DNA of 64,000 nt, from assembly GCF_025399835.1 (NCBI RefSeq), contig NZ_JAODVR010000001.1, positions 1,612,001-1,676,000 on the forward strand, read 5' to 3'. Each line of letters starts with the position of its first letter. Position 1 is the first letter of the stretch. Both the position numbers and the translations under genes were made by a program. Below, piece after piece: positions 34,952-43,161 of this stretch. The DNA comes from Haloarchaeobius sp. HME9146 (lineage in GTDB: Archaea > Halobacteriota > Halobacteria > Halobacteriales > Natrialbaceae). The notes under the pieces are model-generated. The model worked only from the letters and a program-made list of their open reading frames with translations, had not been told where the DNA came from and did not search any database.

Positions 34952-36349
34952 TCAGAGGAACGGGGGTTTCACGTACGGTTGGGCGACCAGCCACATGCTG
35001 GTCATCGTGTAGAACACCATCACGAGCGCGAACGGGTACTGGCTCCGGATGGGCTGGAGTCGCCCCGTGAACGTCTCGAACGCGATGGCGTGGGCGACCC
35101 AGATTGCGACGAGGTGCCCCAGGACGACGAACGCCAGCTGGAGGCTGCCGAACCAGCCCGGGAGCACCGCGACCTGGACCGTCGCCGGCGGGTCGAACGG
35201 CGACAGCGCGACCGCCGACAGCGCGGGCGAGAGCGTCAGGAAGTAGCCCAGGAAGTGCGCGAGGTGGTAGCCGGCGGCGATGGGAACCAGCGACCAGACG
35301 AACCGGCGCTGGATGACGGCGGGGTCGACGAACGAGCCGGCGGTTCGCCGGGAGAGCCGGGACGCGAGGCGGTACACGGCCAGGAACAGCGCGAACCCGG
35401 CGACCGCGGTCGTCAGGTACACCGCGAGCGCCGGCACGCCGAGGCCGACGGCTGCCCGGACGAACTCGGCGTGCGGGCCGGTCGACACCAGCCCGTCGTA
35501 GGAGGTCACCCACAGCAGGGCGACCACGAACACCACCTCGGCGTCGGTCCCCTCGTCGTAGTTGCGGGCGAGTGCCGCGCCCGGAAGCGAGAGCGAGAGG
35601 CCGTTCTCGGTCCGGCGAATCGGGGCCATCCGGCCGTAGGTGTGGAACACTCGCGAGACCGGGTCGGCCTCCCTGAACCAGCTTGCACCGAACACGAGCG
35701 CGCCGCCCAGCGTCCCGAGCGTGTACGCAAGGATGACGCCGGCGAGGAACCGTGGTTCCGAGGCGATGGGCGTGACGACCTCCAGCCAGACGAGCGCAAG
35801 GAGGCCGATCGCTGCCGGCCAGCCGCCGAGGTGACTCGGCCACGAGCGCGAGCCGACTCTCGGCAACAGGGACGCGATGGCGCGCCACGGGTTGAGCACC
35901 GGCCAGGAGTCGCCGAGCAGGTACACCGAGATGGTGTAACCGGCCCACCACCCGGCCCAGACGCCCAGGACCGCGAGGTTCCGGAGCGGGTCGGTGATGT
36001 CGAACTGGTCGGCGAACAGCCCGGTCACGACGAACAGACCGAGGACGGCGACACTGCCGACCCGGGCCAGCGCGACGACGGCCCGGCGAACCGTCGCCGG
36101 CGACGGGACCGTGAGCCCGAGCCGGTTTATCTCCCGGATGAAGTCGTGGTCGGTCGCGAAGCTCGTGAAGAGGAACGACGCCCCGATGACGCCGCCGCCG
36201 GTCAGCACGACCAGCCAGAACGGGATGGGGACCGAGGTGAGCGTCCCGCCCAGCGTCCCGACGTGGGCCAGCGCGGGGTCGACGAACAGCACGAGTGCGA
36301 CCCCCAGTGTCGCCGCCGAGGCCAGCCGCGAGAACTCACGCGCCGCCAC
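34952..36349 (-). CDS. large polytopic membrane protein, unknown function
   Basis: A 465-residue protein with about twelve hydrophobic helices, beginning at GTG 36349 within the end of the preceding gene (14-base overlap). The N-terminus is signal-like (LGVALVLFVDPALAHVG). His and aromatic residues lie near helix ends (YHLAHFLGYF, GHLVAIWVAHAI). No transporter or enzyme signature is visible. Its place in a coupled operon with small Cys/His membrane proteins suggests a shared complex. The start could also be one codon away, but no ATG is available nearby. Confidence 0.72.
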   Translation of the reverse strand: MAAREFSRLASAATLGVALVLFVDPALAHVGTLGGTLTSVPIPFWLVVLTGGGVIGASFLFTSFATDHDFIREINRLGLTVPSPATVRRAVVALARVGSVAVLGLFVVTGLFADQFDITDPLRNLAVLGVWAGWWAGYTISVYLLGDSWPVLNPWRAIASLLPRVGSRSWPSHLGGWPAAIGLLALVWLEVVTPIASEPRFLAGVILAYTLGTLGGALVFGASWFREADPVSRVFHTYGRMAPIRRTENGLSLSLPGAALARNYDEGTDAEVVFVVALLWVTSYDGLVSTGPHAEFVRAAVGLGVPALAVYLTTAVAGFALFLAVYRLASRLSRRTAGSFVDPAVIQRRFVWSLVPIAAGYHLAHFLGYFLTLSPALSAVALSPFDPPATVQVAVLPGWFGSLQLAFVVLGHLVAIWVAHAIAFETFTGRLQPIRSQYPFALVMVFYTMTSMWLVAQPYVKPPFL

Positions 36350-37019
36350 GACTGGGCACCCCCGGCCGCCAGTACAGCAAGGCGACGGCCACCACGAACA
36401 CCAGCGTCGAGAGGTCGACACCGAAAGCGTAGACGGTCGCCAGCGCGGCGGCCGACCCTGCCGTCCCCGACGCCAGCGACGAGAGCAGCGGGAACGCACA
36501 GCTCACGCAGGAGAACAGCCCGATGAGCCCGGTCGCACTCGCCGACAGCGATTCGAGGACGGTGGCGTAGACGAGGTACGCGAGCGAGAGGTAGCCGACG
36601 ACCCGGAACGGGACCAGCGCGAACTGGAACACCGCGCCGGTGTACGACAGCGTCGGGCCCCACCCCGGCGAGGGCATCGCAACCGAGACCCCGCTGGCGG
36701 CGTGGTCGTGGCCCGCCGGTGCCAGCGAGACCATCCCCGCGAACCACGCGAGCAGCAGGAAGTAGCCCACGGCGACCGCGACACCGAGGAGCCGATATCT
36801 CCGTGCGGTCGGAATCGGGTCCGTGGCGACCACCGCGAGCACGCCGACGTTTATCCAGACGAACGGGTACAGCGCATAGCGTACCGAGACGAGCTCGCTG
36901 CTCGTGAACCGGAAGTAGGCCACGACCGCGAGCAGCTCCAGCGCACAGAGCAACCCGAGCCACAGCACTCGCTCACTCGGGAGTGCATCGAGGGTCGAAC
37001 GCGCCGTGTTCGAGGACAT
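36336..37019 (-). CDS. membrane protein with CxxC motif, unknown function
   Basis: A 227-residue protein with six predicted helices. GLIGLFSCVSCAFPLLSS places a CxxC in a membrane segment, in a sequence environment much like the CCCC region of the last gene of the operon (Gly-rich, followed by Ala/Ser/Gly). A loop reads AGHDHAASG. These features suggest that the two proteins are distantly related or act on the same metal or thiol. It begins two bases after the preceding gene's stop. Confidence 0.76.
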   Translation of the reverse strand: MSSNTARSTLDALPSERVLWLGLLCALELLAVVAYFRFTSSELVSVRYALYPFVWINVGVLAVVATDPIPTARRYRLLGVAVAVGYFLLLAWFAGMVSLAPAGHDHAASGVSVAMPSPGWGPTLSYTGAVFQFALVPFRVVGYLSLAYLVYATVLESLSASATGLIGLFSCVSCAFPLLSSLASGTAGSAAALATVYAFGVDLSTLVFVVAVALLYWRPGVPSRGGA

Positions 37020-37021
37020 CC

Positions 37022-37438
37022 TCACCCGACGATGAGTTTCACGGCGATGACCAGGACGAACAGGACCCCGAAGGCCCACGCGCTCACCATCGCGGCGGTT
37101 GCGCTCGTGAGCCCGCGGTTCTTGCTGGAGCGATAGGTGCCGAAGACGATCCAGCCGGCGAACAGCCCGCCGGTGGCGACGACGAGCAACCACTGGAGCG
37201 TCGCCCTGCCGGCCGCGTCAGCGCCGACGTATGCGACCGCACCCGCCCCGATTCCCCCGAGGATGAAGAAGAACCCGAGGGTCCAGACCAGCTGGTTGTT
37301 CAAGAGCTCGTGCCACCCCGGGCCCTCCTTCGCCCCGAACTTCGGCGTGTAGCTGGCCTTCTCGCGCACACTGACCAATACGAAGATGGCGGCGAGGAAG
37401 CCACCCATGACCAGCGCCGCCCCGGTGAAGTGTGACAT
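37022..37438 (-). CDS. four-helix membrane protein, first gene of the operon
   Basis: A 138-residue protein with four transmembrane helices (about 5-25, 48-70, 80-100 and 112-135) and one cytoplasmic or outer loop (REKASYTPKFGAKEGPGWHELL). It heads a five-gene minus-strand operon ending at 33448. A TATA-like element and nested palindromes lie just upstream. It matches no family I recognise. Confidence 0.76.
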   Translation of the reverse strand: MSHFTGAALVMGGFLAAIFVLVSVREKASYTPKFGAKEGPGWHELLNNQLVWTLGFFFILGGIGAGAVAYVGADAAGRATLQWLLVVATGGLFAGWIVFGTYRSSKNRGLTSATAAMVSAWAFGVLFVLVIAVKLIVG

Positions 37439-37447
37439 GGTGTTAGG

Positions 37448-37478
37448 TGACAGTTGTCATCTGATGACTTTAAGTTTA
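37448..37478 (-). promoter_or_regulatory. promoter of the five-gene membrane operon with nested palindromes
   Basis: The reversed TATA-like CTTTAAGTTTA (plus strand 37468-37478) is 30-40 bases before the start codon. Between it and the gene lie TGACA-GT-TGTCA (37448-37459) and the overlapping GTCATC-T-GATGAC (37456-37468). Two overlapping inverted repeats at this spot suggest repressor binding. Confidence 0.5.
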
Positions 37479-37529
37479 TCTCCCCGAGAGCGACAGACGC
37501 GGGCGATGTGGGGTGTACCAACGGGCCAC

Positions 37530-38027
37530 CTACACGTAGAACCAGTCGAACGAGATGGTCGAGTCGTCCTCGACCGTGACGAACAGCGCCTTCTCGATGG
37601 TTCCAGACACTCGCTCGACCTCCCACTCGAACGTCGCTGTTCGACCCTCCGACACCGCCACGGAAACCGTGTACGTCCCCGGTTCCGTGAATGGAATACA
37701 CGTCTCGGTGTTCGTCTCCCCCGGGCCGAGCGTGTACTCCCGTTCGAGTATCGGGTCCGCCCCTCCACTGGCCCCGAGGTCGACCCGGAGCGTGACGGTG
37801 TGCGTGTCGCTGTCGTCGTTCATGAGACCGATGTCGTACCCCGCCGAGCTGGTCCCTTCCGGGGTGTACGACGCACATCTATCGCCTGCCGGGTCGGGAG
37901 TATCTGTCCGTGTTCCCGTCGAGGACTTAGTACCGGTGTCGATAGCCGAGAGACACCCGGCACCGCCCGTGATGAGGAGTCCACTAAAGTAGCGGAGGGC
38001 ACGACGACGAGAACAGGAGGGCTTCAT
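37530..38027 (-). CDS. exported lipoprotein, unknown function
   Basis: A 165-residue protein with an Arg-rich Tat-like N-terminus (SRRRALRYFSG), lipobox (GGAGC) and Thr/Ser/Asp linker, then a single beta-sandwich domain (HTVTLRVDLGASGG, LGPGETNTETCIPF, PGTYTVSVAVSEG) like those of surface-exposed haloarchaeal lipoproteins. Two Cys (in DRCASYT and TETCIPF) may form a disulfide. It is monocistronic. Confidence 0.78.
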   Translation of the reverse strand: MKPSCSRRRALRYFSGLLITGGAGCLSAIDTGTKSSTGTRTDTPDPAGDRCASYTPEGTSSAGYDIGLMNDDSDTHTVTLRVDLGASGGADPILEREYTLGPGETNTETCIPFTEPGTYTVSVAVSEGRTATFEWEVERVSGTIEKALFVTVEDDSTISFDWFYV

Positions 38028-38034
38028 CGGTACG

Positions 38035-38070
38035 AATTGACACACACACATAATAAGTATTCTGTCAATT
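38035..38070 (-). promoter_or_regulatory. 8-bp inverted repeat enclosing the lipoprotein TATA box
   Basis: AATTGACA (38035-38042) and TGTCAATT (38063-38070) are perfect complements. The 20-base spacer contains the minus-strand TATA element ACTTATTAT (about 38049-38058), itself 22-31 bases before the lipoprotein ATG. A dimeric protein bound to both arms would cover the promoter. Confidence 0.6.
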
Positions 38071-38145
38071 GCTGCCGGGGGTTACATTCCCTGCGCGGTG
38101 TCGGGCGTGGATGGAACTGTGGCGCTCGGGTAGTGATTGGAGAAG

Positions 38146-38166
38146 CGCCGAGAGGGAGATCTGAAC
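38146..38166 (-). repeat. partial duplicate of the tRNA-Ser 3' end (att-like)
   Basis: Twenty of 21 bases match the 3' end of tRNA-Ser, copying 38286-38306 (acceptor strand and T-arm half). Only one base differs, C for T at 38161. The copy is 140 bases downstream of the gene in the same orientation. Such 3'-end copies mark integrase attachment sites. No integrase gene is present nearby, so this would be a relic or a scar. Confidence 0.6.
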
Positions 38167-38235
38167 CTCGCCGAGACGGTCCTGCTCGCTTCGCTGCGCG
38201 GGCTGCGACTCGTCTGGTTCAAATCACCGCATGGG

Positions 38236-38284
38236 TTTTCCATCACAGACGACTCGCTCCGCTCGTCGTTTCTGTGATGGAAAA
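38236..38284. repeat. 14-bp perfect inverted repeat next to tRNA-Ser
   Basis: TTTTCCATCACAGA at 38236-38249 and TCTGTGATGGAAAA at 38271-38284 are perfect complements with a 21-base spacer rich in CGCTC and CGTCG steps. The right arm supplies the T-run that directly follows the tRNA on the minus strand, so it may act as the tRNA terminator, or be a small palindromic repeat element. Confidence 0.75.
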
Positions 38285-38285
38285 A

Positions 38286-38370
38286 CGCCGAGAGGGAGAT
38301 TTGAACTCCCGTGTCCGTGAGGACAGTAGATTTCGAATCTACCGCCTTGGCCGGGCTAGGCTATCTCGGC
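38286..38370 (-). tRNA. tRNA-Ser (anticodon CGA)
   Basis: An 85-base class II tRNA. Acceptor GCCGAGA pairs with TCTCGGC (discriminator G), the anticodon stem-loop is GTAGA-TTCGAAA-TCTAC with CGA at 38333-38335, there is a long variable arm (TGTCCTCACGGACA), and the T-arm is GGGAGTTCAAATCTCCC. No CCA is encoded. A minus-strand TATA element (CATAATAAAG, about 38392-38401) lies 22-31 bases upstream, and a T5 run follows the 3' end. It reads UCG codons. Confidence 0.96.
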
Positions 38371-38443
38371 TCATCTCCACGTTGCCGACTGCCTTTATTA
38401 TGAATTTCGATTTATCGCGTAGGGAGGTGACAACCGCCAAGAA

Positions 38444-38449
38444 TTTATT
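38444..38449 (+). promoter_or_regulatory. TATA box of the MoxR gene
   Basis: TTTATT 23-28 bases before ATG 38472 fits a leaderless start and supports that codon over the much longer open frame running back to 37386 through the tRNA gene. Confidence 0.5.
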
Positions 38450-38471
38450 CCAGCAGCACGGGGACGAGAAC

Positions 38472-39422
38472 ATGGACGTACACCAAGCGAGCGAGGACTG
38501 TAACCGTGTCCTCGACGCCATCGGGAACGCGGTCATCGCCGACCGAGAGTTCCTCGAAACCGTACTGCTCGGTGTCGTCGGTCGTGGCCACGTGCTCCTC
38601 GAGGACGTGCCCGGGACCGGCAAGACGCTGACGGCACGGTCGATGGCCTCCGCCCTCGGATTGGATTTCTCCCGCATCCAGTTCACCCCCGACCTCCTCC
38701 CCGCCGACGTCACCGGGACGCACGTGTTCAACGAAGAGACCCGCGAGTTCGAGTTCCAGGCGGGTCCCATCTTCGCGAACATCGTCCTCGCCGACGAGAT
38801 CAACCGCGCCCCGCCGAAGACCCAGGCCGCGCTGCTGGAAGCCATGGAGGAAGGGCAGGTGACCGTCGACGGCGAGACGCGGATGCTCCCCCAGCCGTTC
38901 TTCGTCATCGCGACGCAGAACCCGGTCGAGCAGGAGGGGACCTTCCCGCTCCCCGAGGCGCAGGTCGACCGCTTCATCGTGAAGTCCTCCATCGGCTACC
39001 CCGACGAGGCCGGCGAGGTCGAACTCCTCCAGCGCCGGGCCGGCCGCGTCGAGCAGTCCCCGAGCGTCGAGCGCGTCCTCACCGACGAGGAGGTCGCCGA
39101 CCTCCGGCAGGTCCCCGAGAACGTCCGGGTCGACGACGACCTGCTGACGTACATGGCGAAGCTCTGCCGCGAGACCCGGCAGGACGGCCGCGTCGAGATC
39201 GGTGTCTCCCCGCGCGGGACCCAGCGCCTGTTCGAGTCCTCGCGGGCCTACGCCACGATGGTGGGCCGCGAGTACGTCACACCCGACGACATCAAGCGCG
39301 TCGCCCAGCCCGTGCTCGCACACCGGCTCGTGCTGACGCCGGACGCGATGGTCAACAACGTGAGCAAGCGCGAGGTCGTCGCGAAGGTGCTGGATTCGGT
39401 GCCGGTGCCGACCGTGGACTGA
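38472..39422 (+). CDS. MoxR-family AAA ATPase
   Basis: A 316-residue AAA+ ATPase. Walker A is LLEDVPGTGKTL, Walker B is ANIVLADEINRAPPKTQAALLEAMEE, sensor 1 is FVIATQNPVEQEGTFPLPEAQVDRF, and a helical lid follows (ISPRGTQRLFESSRA-like GVSPRGTQRL). MoxR ATPases act as chaperones that activate partner proteins carrying von Willebrand-like or DUF58 domains. Here the DUF58/DUF4129 operon lies just beyond the aldehyde dehydrogenase on the opposite strand, so the link is by proximity rather than by operon. Confidence 0.94.
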   Translation: MDVHQASEDCNRVLDAIGNAVIADREFLETVLLGVVGRGHVLLEDVPGTGKTLTARSMASALGLDFSRIQFTPDLLPADVTGTHVFNEETREFEFQAGPIFANIVLADEINRAPPKTQAALLEAMEEGQVTVDGETRMLPQPFFVIATQNPVEQEGTFPLPEAQVDRFIVKSSIGYPDEAGEVELLQRRAGRVEQSPSVERVLTDEEVADLRQVPENVRVDDDLLTYMAKLCRETRQDGRVEIGVSPRGTQRLFESSRAYATMVGREYVTPDDIKRVAQPVLAHRLVLTPDAMVNNVSKREVVAKVLDSVPVPTVD

Positions 39423-39493
39423 CGCTTCGGTCTCGGACCCGGTCCACCATGGGAGGGGGGTGTTATTACTTACATGTCTCCCTGGGATGGGAC

Positions 39494-41029
39494 ATGGCTT
39501 CACGACAGACCGAGCAGACGTACGAGCATTATATCGATGGGGAGTGGACGGACGGAGCCGGAGACCAGACGTTCGAGAGCGAGAACCCGGCGACGGGCGA
39601 GGCGCTCGGCACGTTCGCCCGCGGCACCGAGACCGACCTCGATGCGGCATGCGCCGCGGCTGAAGCGGCGACGGAGGAGTGGCGCGAACTGTCGCACATC
39701 GACCGCGCGGAGTACCTCTGGGAGATCTACCACGAGCTCCGCGAGCGAACCGAGGAGCTGGCCGAGGTCGTCACCAAGGAGTGCGGGAAAGAGATCTCCG
39801 AGGGTCGCGCCGACGTCATCGAGGCCTACCACATGGTCGAGTGGGCGGCTGGCGACGCCCGCCACCCGAAGGGCGACGTGATTCCTTCCGAGATTCCGAG
39901 CAAGGACGCCTACATGCGCCGCAAGCCCCGGGGCGTCGTCGGCTGCATCACGCCATGGAACTTCCCGGTCGCCATCCCGTTCTGGCACATGGCGGTCGCG
40001 CTCGTCGAGGGTAACACCGTCGTCTGGAAGCCCGCCGAGCAGACACCCTGGTGTGGGCAGATCATCGCGGAGATGTTCGAGGACGCCGGCATCCCCGACG
40101 GCGTGTTCAACATGGTGCAGGGCTTCGGCGACGTCGGCGCAGCTATCGTCGACGACGAACGCGTCGATACCGTCCTGTTCACCGGCTCCGCCGAGGTTGG
40201 GCACGAGGTCGCCCAGAAGACCGCCTCGCAGCCGGGCAAGCTCGCCGCCTGTGAGATGGGCGGGAAGAACAACATCGTCATCACCGAGGAAGCGGACCTC
40301 GACGTCGCCGTCCACTCGGCCCTGATGAGTTCGTTCAAGACGACGGGCCAGCGCTGTGTCTCCTCCGAGCGCATCGTCGTCCACGAGGACGTCTACGACG
40401 AGTTCAAAGAGCGGTTCGTCGAACTCGCGGAACAAGTATCCGTGGGCGACCCGCTCGACGATGACACGTTCATGGGGCCGCTCATCGAGGCGGACCACAA
40501 GGAGAAGGTGACGAAGTACAACCAGCTGGCCGAGGACGAGGGCGTGAACGTGCTCGTCGACCGCACCGAGCTGGCCGACGAGGAGATACCCGACGGCCAC
40601 GAAGCGGGTCACTGGGTCGGGCCGTTCGTCTACGAGGCCGACGCCTGGGAGGACCTCCGGTGCACGCACGAGGAGGTGTTCGGTCCCCACGTCGCACTGC
40701 TGAAGTACTCCGGCGATGTCGAGGAGGCAGTCGCAATCCAGAACGACACCGACTACGGTCTCGCCGGTGCCATCATCTCCGAAGACTACCGCCAGATCAA
40801 CTACTTCCGCGACAACGCCGAGGTCGGCCTCGCCTACGGCAACCTTCCCTGCATCGGCGCCGAGGTTCACCTCCCGTTCGGCGGCGTAAAGAAGTCCGGC
40901 AACGGCTACCCGTCGGCCCGTGAGGTCATCGAGGCCGTGACCGAACGGACGGCGTGGACGCTGAACAACTCGAAGGACATCGAGATGGCGCAGGGACTCT
41001 CCGCAGACATCAAGACGGACTCCGACTGA
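39494..41029 (+). CDS. NAD(P)-dependent aldehyde dehydrogenase
   Basis: A 511-residue aldehyde dehydrogenase. NAD-binding and active-site parts are PWNFPVAIPFWHMAVALVEGNTVVWKPAEQTP, FTGSAEVGHEVAQKTA, the general base Glu in ACEMGGKNN, and the catalytic cysteine in SFKTTGQRCVSSERI. EVFGPHVALLKY completes the C-terminal signature. GQRC and the length place it among the ALDH classes acting on semialdehydes, but the substrate is unknown. It is placed between moxR and the DUF58 operon with its own upstream region. Confidence 0.92.
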   Translation: MASRQTEQTYEHYIDGEWTDGAGDQTFESENPATGEALGTFARGTETDLDAACAAAEAATEEWRELSHIDRAEYLWEIYHELRERTEELAEVVTKECGKEISEGRADVIEAYHMVEWAAGDARHPKGDVIPSEIPSKDAYMRRKPRGVVGCITPWNFPVAIPFWHMAVALVEGNTVVWKPAEQTPWCGQIIAEMFEDAGIPDGVFNMVQGFGDVGAAIVDDERVDTVLFTGSAEVGHEVAQKTASQPGKLAACEMGGKNNIVITEEADLDVAVHSALMSSFKTTGQRCVSSERIVVHEDVYDEFKERFVELAEQVSVGDPLDDDTFMGPLIEADHKEKVTKYNQLAEDEGVNVLVDRTELADEEIPDGHEAGHWVGPFVYEADAWEDLRCTHEEVFGPHVALLKYSGDVEEAVAIQNDTDYGLAGAIISEDYRQINYFRDNAEVGLAYGNLPCIGAEVHLPFGGVKKSGNGYPSAREVIEAVTERTAWTLNNSKDIEMAQGLSADIKTDSD

Positions 41030-41079
41030 GTCACCAGCGTCAGCCGAGTTTCGTCGAGGAGAAAACCTTCTTTCTGTCA

Positions 41080-41136
41080 GGGGCTGTTCGTCACCGGTCT
41101 CTCACGGGGCTCGACCGACCGGTGCAAACAAGCCCC
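41080..41136. terminator. nested hairpin in convergent gap, possible bidirectional terminator
   Basis: An outer GGGGCT (41080-41085)/AGCCCC (41131-41136) encloses an inner CACCGGTC (41092-41099)/GACCGGTG (41117-41124). It lies between the convergent aldehyde dehydrogenase and DUF7519-like genes; the remainder of the 41030-41242 gap has no gene. Confidence 0.5.
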
Positions 41137-41242
41137 ATATCGCTGTGTGACACCTACTCGCTTCCCGCTCTGGGAGGGATGATTGTTACGTCGAACAGGT
41201 CAGCATCCCGAGCCGACCGGCCACCCCGCGGATTCGGCGCTC

Positions 41243-41752
41243 TCACTGCCGCAGCGCCGTCGTCAGAATCACCACGGCCACCAGCAACAGCGCGAGCGCC
41301 GAAATCGGCTGCCCCTCGGTCGCGACCTGGTAGACCGCGAACGCCACACCACCGGTCGCGACGCCGACCACGACGGACCCACCGATGTGCGCCAGTTCGG
41401 CCCGGGTCGTGTCTGCCTCGCGCCCCAGTTGCTCCCCGAGCCCGATGGCGTTCTGGCCGACGTCCCAGGCCAGCACAGTCGCGGTCGTCCCGACGAGCAT
41501 GAGCAGTTCGGCGGATGGTGCGCCACCGGTCGCCCCGGCGAAGACGAGTCCGCCGAGCAGGCCGACCGCGCCGACGTGGACGAGTCGGCGAGAGCCGAGG
41601 ACCACGCCGGGGGCGAGCGCGAGCATACCGAGGGCCGCCCCGACGACGCCCACCGAGGCGGTCAGGATGGCCGCGAGGGCGGCGAACGCGCCAGCGCCCA
41701 GTGCGACCACGGCCGACAGGCGGACGGGTCGCCGGTCGATCTCGGTCGCCAT
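41243..41752 (-). CDS. membrane protein of the MoxR/DUF58 cluster (DUF7519-like)
   Basis: A 169-residue protein with about six short hydrophobic helices rich in Ala, Gly and Val and no charged catalytic residues. Its ATG shares a base with the DUF58 stop (TGATG), so the two are translated together. I recall haloarchaeal DUF7519 proteins at this position in MoxR clusters; the number is from memory. Role: probably a membrane component of the cluster's complex. Confidence 0.72.
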   Translation of the reverse strand: MATEIDRRPVRLSAVVALGAGAFAALAAILTASVGVVGAALGMLALAPGVVLGSRRLVHVGAVGLLGGLVFAGATGGAPSAELLMLVGTTATVLAWDVGQNAIGLGEQLGREADTTRAELAHIGGSVVVGVATGGVAFAVYQVATEGQPISALALLLVAVVILTTALRQ

Positions 41753-43161
41753 CAGGTCCACCTCCGTGAGCCACGGGCAAGGGCGTTCACGAGTCCTTCG
41801 TCTGGGTCCCAGTCGATGACGCGGATGCCACCCTGGCGCAGTTCGGTGATGCGGGCGCGGCGTTCCACCCGGGCGATGCGCTGGCCGATGGTCTCCGTCG
41901 CGGTGGCGTCCGGGCTGATGATGGTCACCTTGTGTCCGTGGGCGTGGAGCAGGCGGGCGGCCTGCACCGCATCGTCATCACACAGCGGGCTGAAGAACAC
42001 GAGCTGGGCGTCGCCCGGGAGCCGTTTCCTGAGGTTCCGGACACCGAGCGTGATGGAGCGGTAGCCCGCGGGCTGCTCCGAGGAGAGCGCGGGGTGGTGG
42101 GCGAACAGCTCCTCGACCTTCGCGCGGTGTTCGTTCCCGAGGCCGGGACGGAGCCAGACCGACTGTGGGGCGAGGGCGGTGAGACCGACCCGGTCGCCCG
42201 TGTCGAGCAGTGCGGTGAAGACGTGGCCGGCAGCCTCGATGCCGAGGTCCGCTGCATGGAGGCCCTCCTCGTCCCGGCGGACGTAGGCCTCCTTGCGCAG
42301 GTCGAGCAGGCACATCACGGTCGCGGCGCGCTCCTCGCGGAACAGCAGGGTCGCGAGGTCGCCGGTTCGCGCGTATCGCTTCCAGTCGACCCGCGAGAGC
42401 GGGTCGCCGCGGCGGTACTCCCGGGTCGAGTGGAACTCGACGCCGTCGCCGCCGATGTCGGTGTTCACGCGCCCGGCGTACTGCGAGGTCTGCTTGCGCA
42501 GCGGGACCGGAATCGTCGCCTCCAGCGAGGGGGTACACACCATGTCGCCGCCGGTCCGGAACCGGGTGTGAGTCTCCTCGGCGCCGGACCAGCCGCGGAC
42601 GATGGCCTCGCACGTCTTGAACTCGTGGGTGCCGCGCTTGGCGGTCACGGTGTAGGAGAACGAGTCCGACTCGCCGGGGCGCAAGGCGGTGCCGAGGCGG
42701 GCGGACCCGGACTTCACGGAGAGTTCCTCGGGCACGCCGTCGACGAGGCGCACGTCGGGCAGGGTTCGACTCCCGTCGTTCGTCACGCGGACCGTCACGG
42801 TCACCTCGTCGCCGAGGGACGGGTCCGGGTCGCTGAGCTCTCGGGTGATACTGAGCGTCACGGCCGGGGCCTCGGTGATCCGGGCGTACGCGAGGTAGCC
42901 CACGCCGACGACCGCCGAGAGCAACAGCGCGGGCTGTCGCGTGATGACGCCGACTGCGCCCGCGACCAGCGTCACCGCGGCGATGCCGCGCCAGTGGTTG
43001 GTCGCCTCCGTCGTGTCGGTGATGACGCGCTGGGTCTGGACCGCGTCGGTTGCCGACCCACCTGCTCCCGCGTCGGTTCCCGCGGCCGTCGCCCCCGCCG
43101 GCGTCGTGCTGTCGTCGCTCCCCGTCGCGTCGTCGGTCTCTCGCGTCACTGTCGAACTCAT
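41752..43161 (-). CDS. DUF58 domain protein
   Basis: A 469-residue protein. An N-terminal acidic region and two helices (about 50-92) are followed by an extracytoplasmic-type beta domain (about 95-210) and the DUF58 module. Its hallmark is FHSTREYRRGDPLSRVDWKRYARTGDLATLLFREE. The last 180 residues form a vWA-like fold with MCLLDLRKE. DUF58 proteins are partners of MoxR ATPases; the biochemical role is unsettled. It overlaps the preceding gene by 4 bases. Confidence 0.92.
   Translation of the reverse strand: MSSTVTRETDDATGSDDSTTPAGATAAGTDAGAGGSATDAVQTQRVITDTTEATNHWRGIAAVTLVAGAVGVITRQPALLLSAVVGVGYLAYARITEAPAVTLSITRELSDPDPSLGDEVTVTVRVTNDGSRTLPDVRLVDGVPEELSVKSGSARLGTALRPGESDSFSYTVTAKRGTHEFKTCEAIVRGWSGAEETHTRFRTGGDMVCTPSLEATIPVPLRKQTSQYAGRVNTDIGGDGVEFHSTREYRRGDPLSRVDWKRYARTGDLATLLFREERAATVMCLLDLRKEAYVRRDEEGLHAADLGIEAAGHVFTALLDTGDRVGLTALAPQSVWLRPGLGNEHRAKVEELFAHHPALSSEQPAGYRSITLGVRNLRKRLPGDAQLVFFSPLCDDDAVQAARLLHAHGHKVTIISPDATATETIGQRIARVERRARITELRQGGIRVIDWDPDEGLVNALARGSRRWT

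Noticed and set aside
37386-38471. Long plus-strand extension upstream of MoxR
   Set aside because: It runs through the tRNA-Ser gene and the lipoprotein gene; the MoxR family start is at 38472 with its own TATA box.
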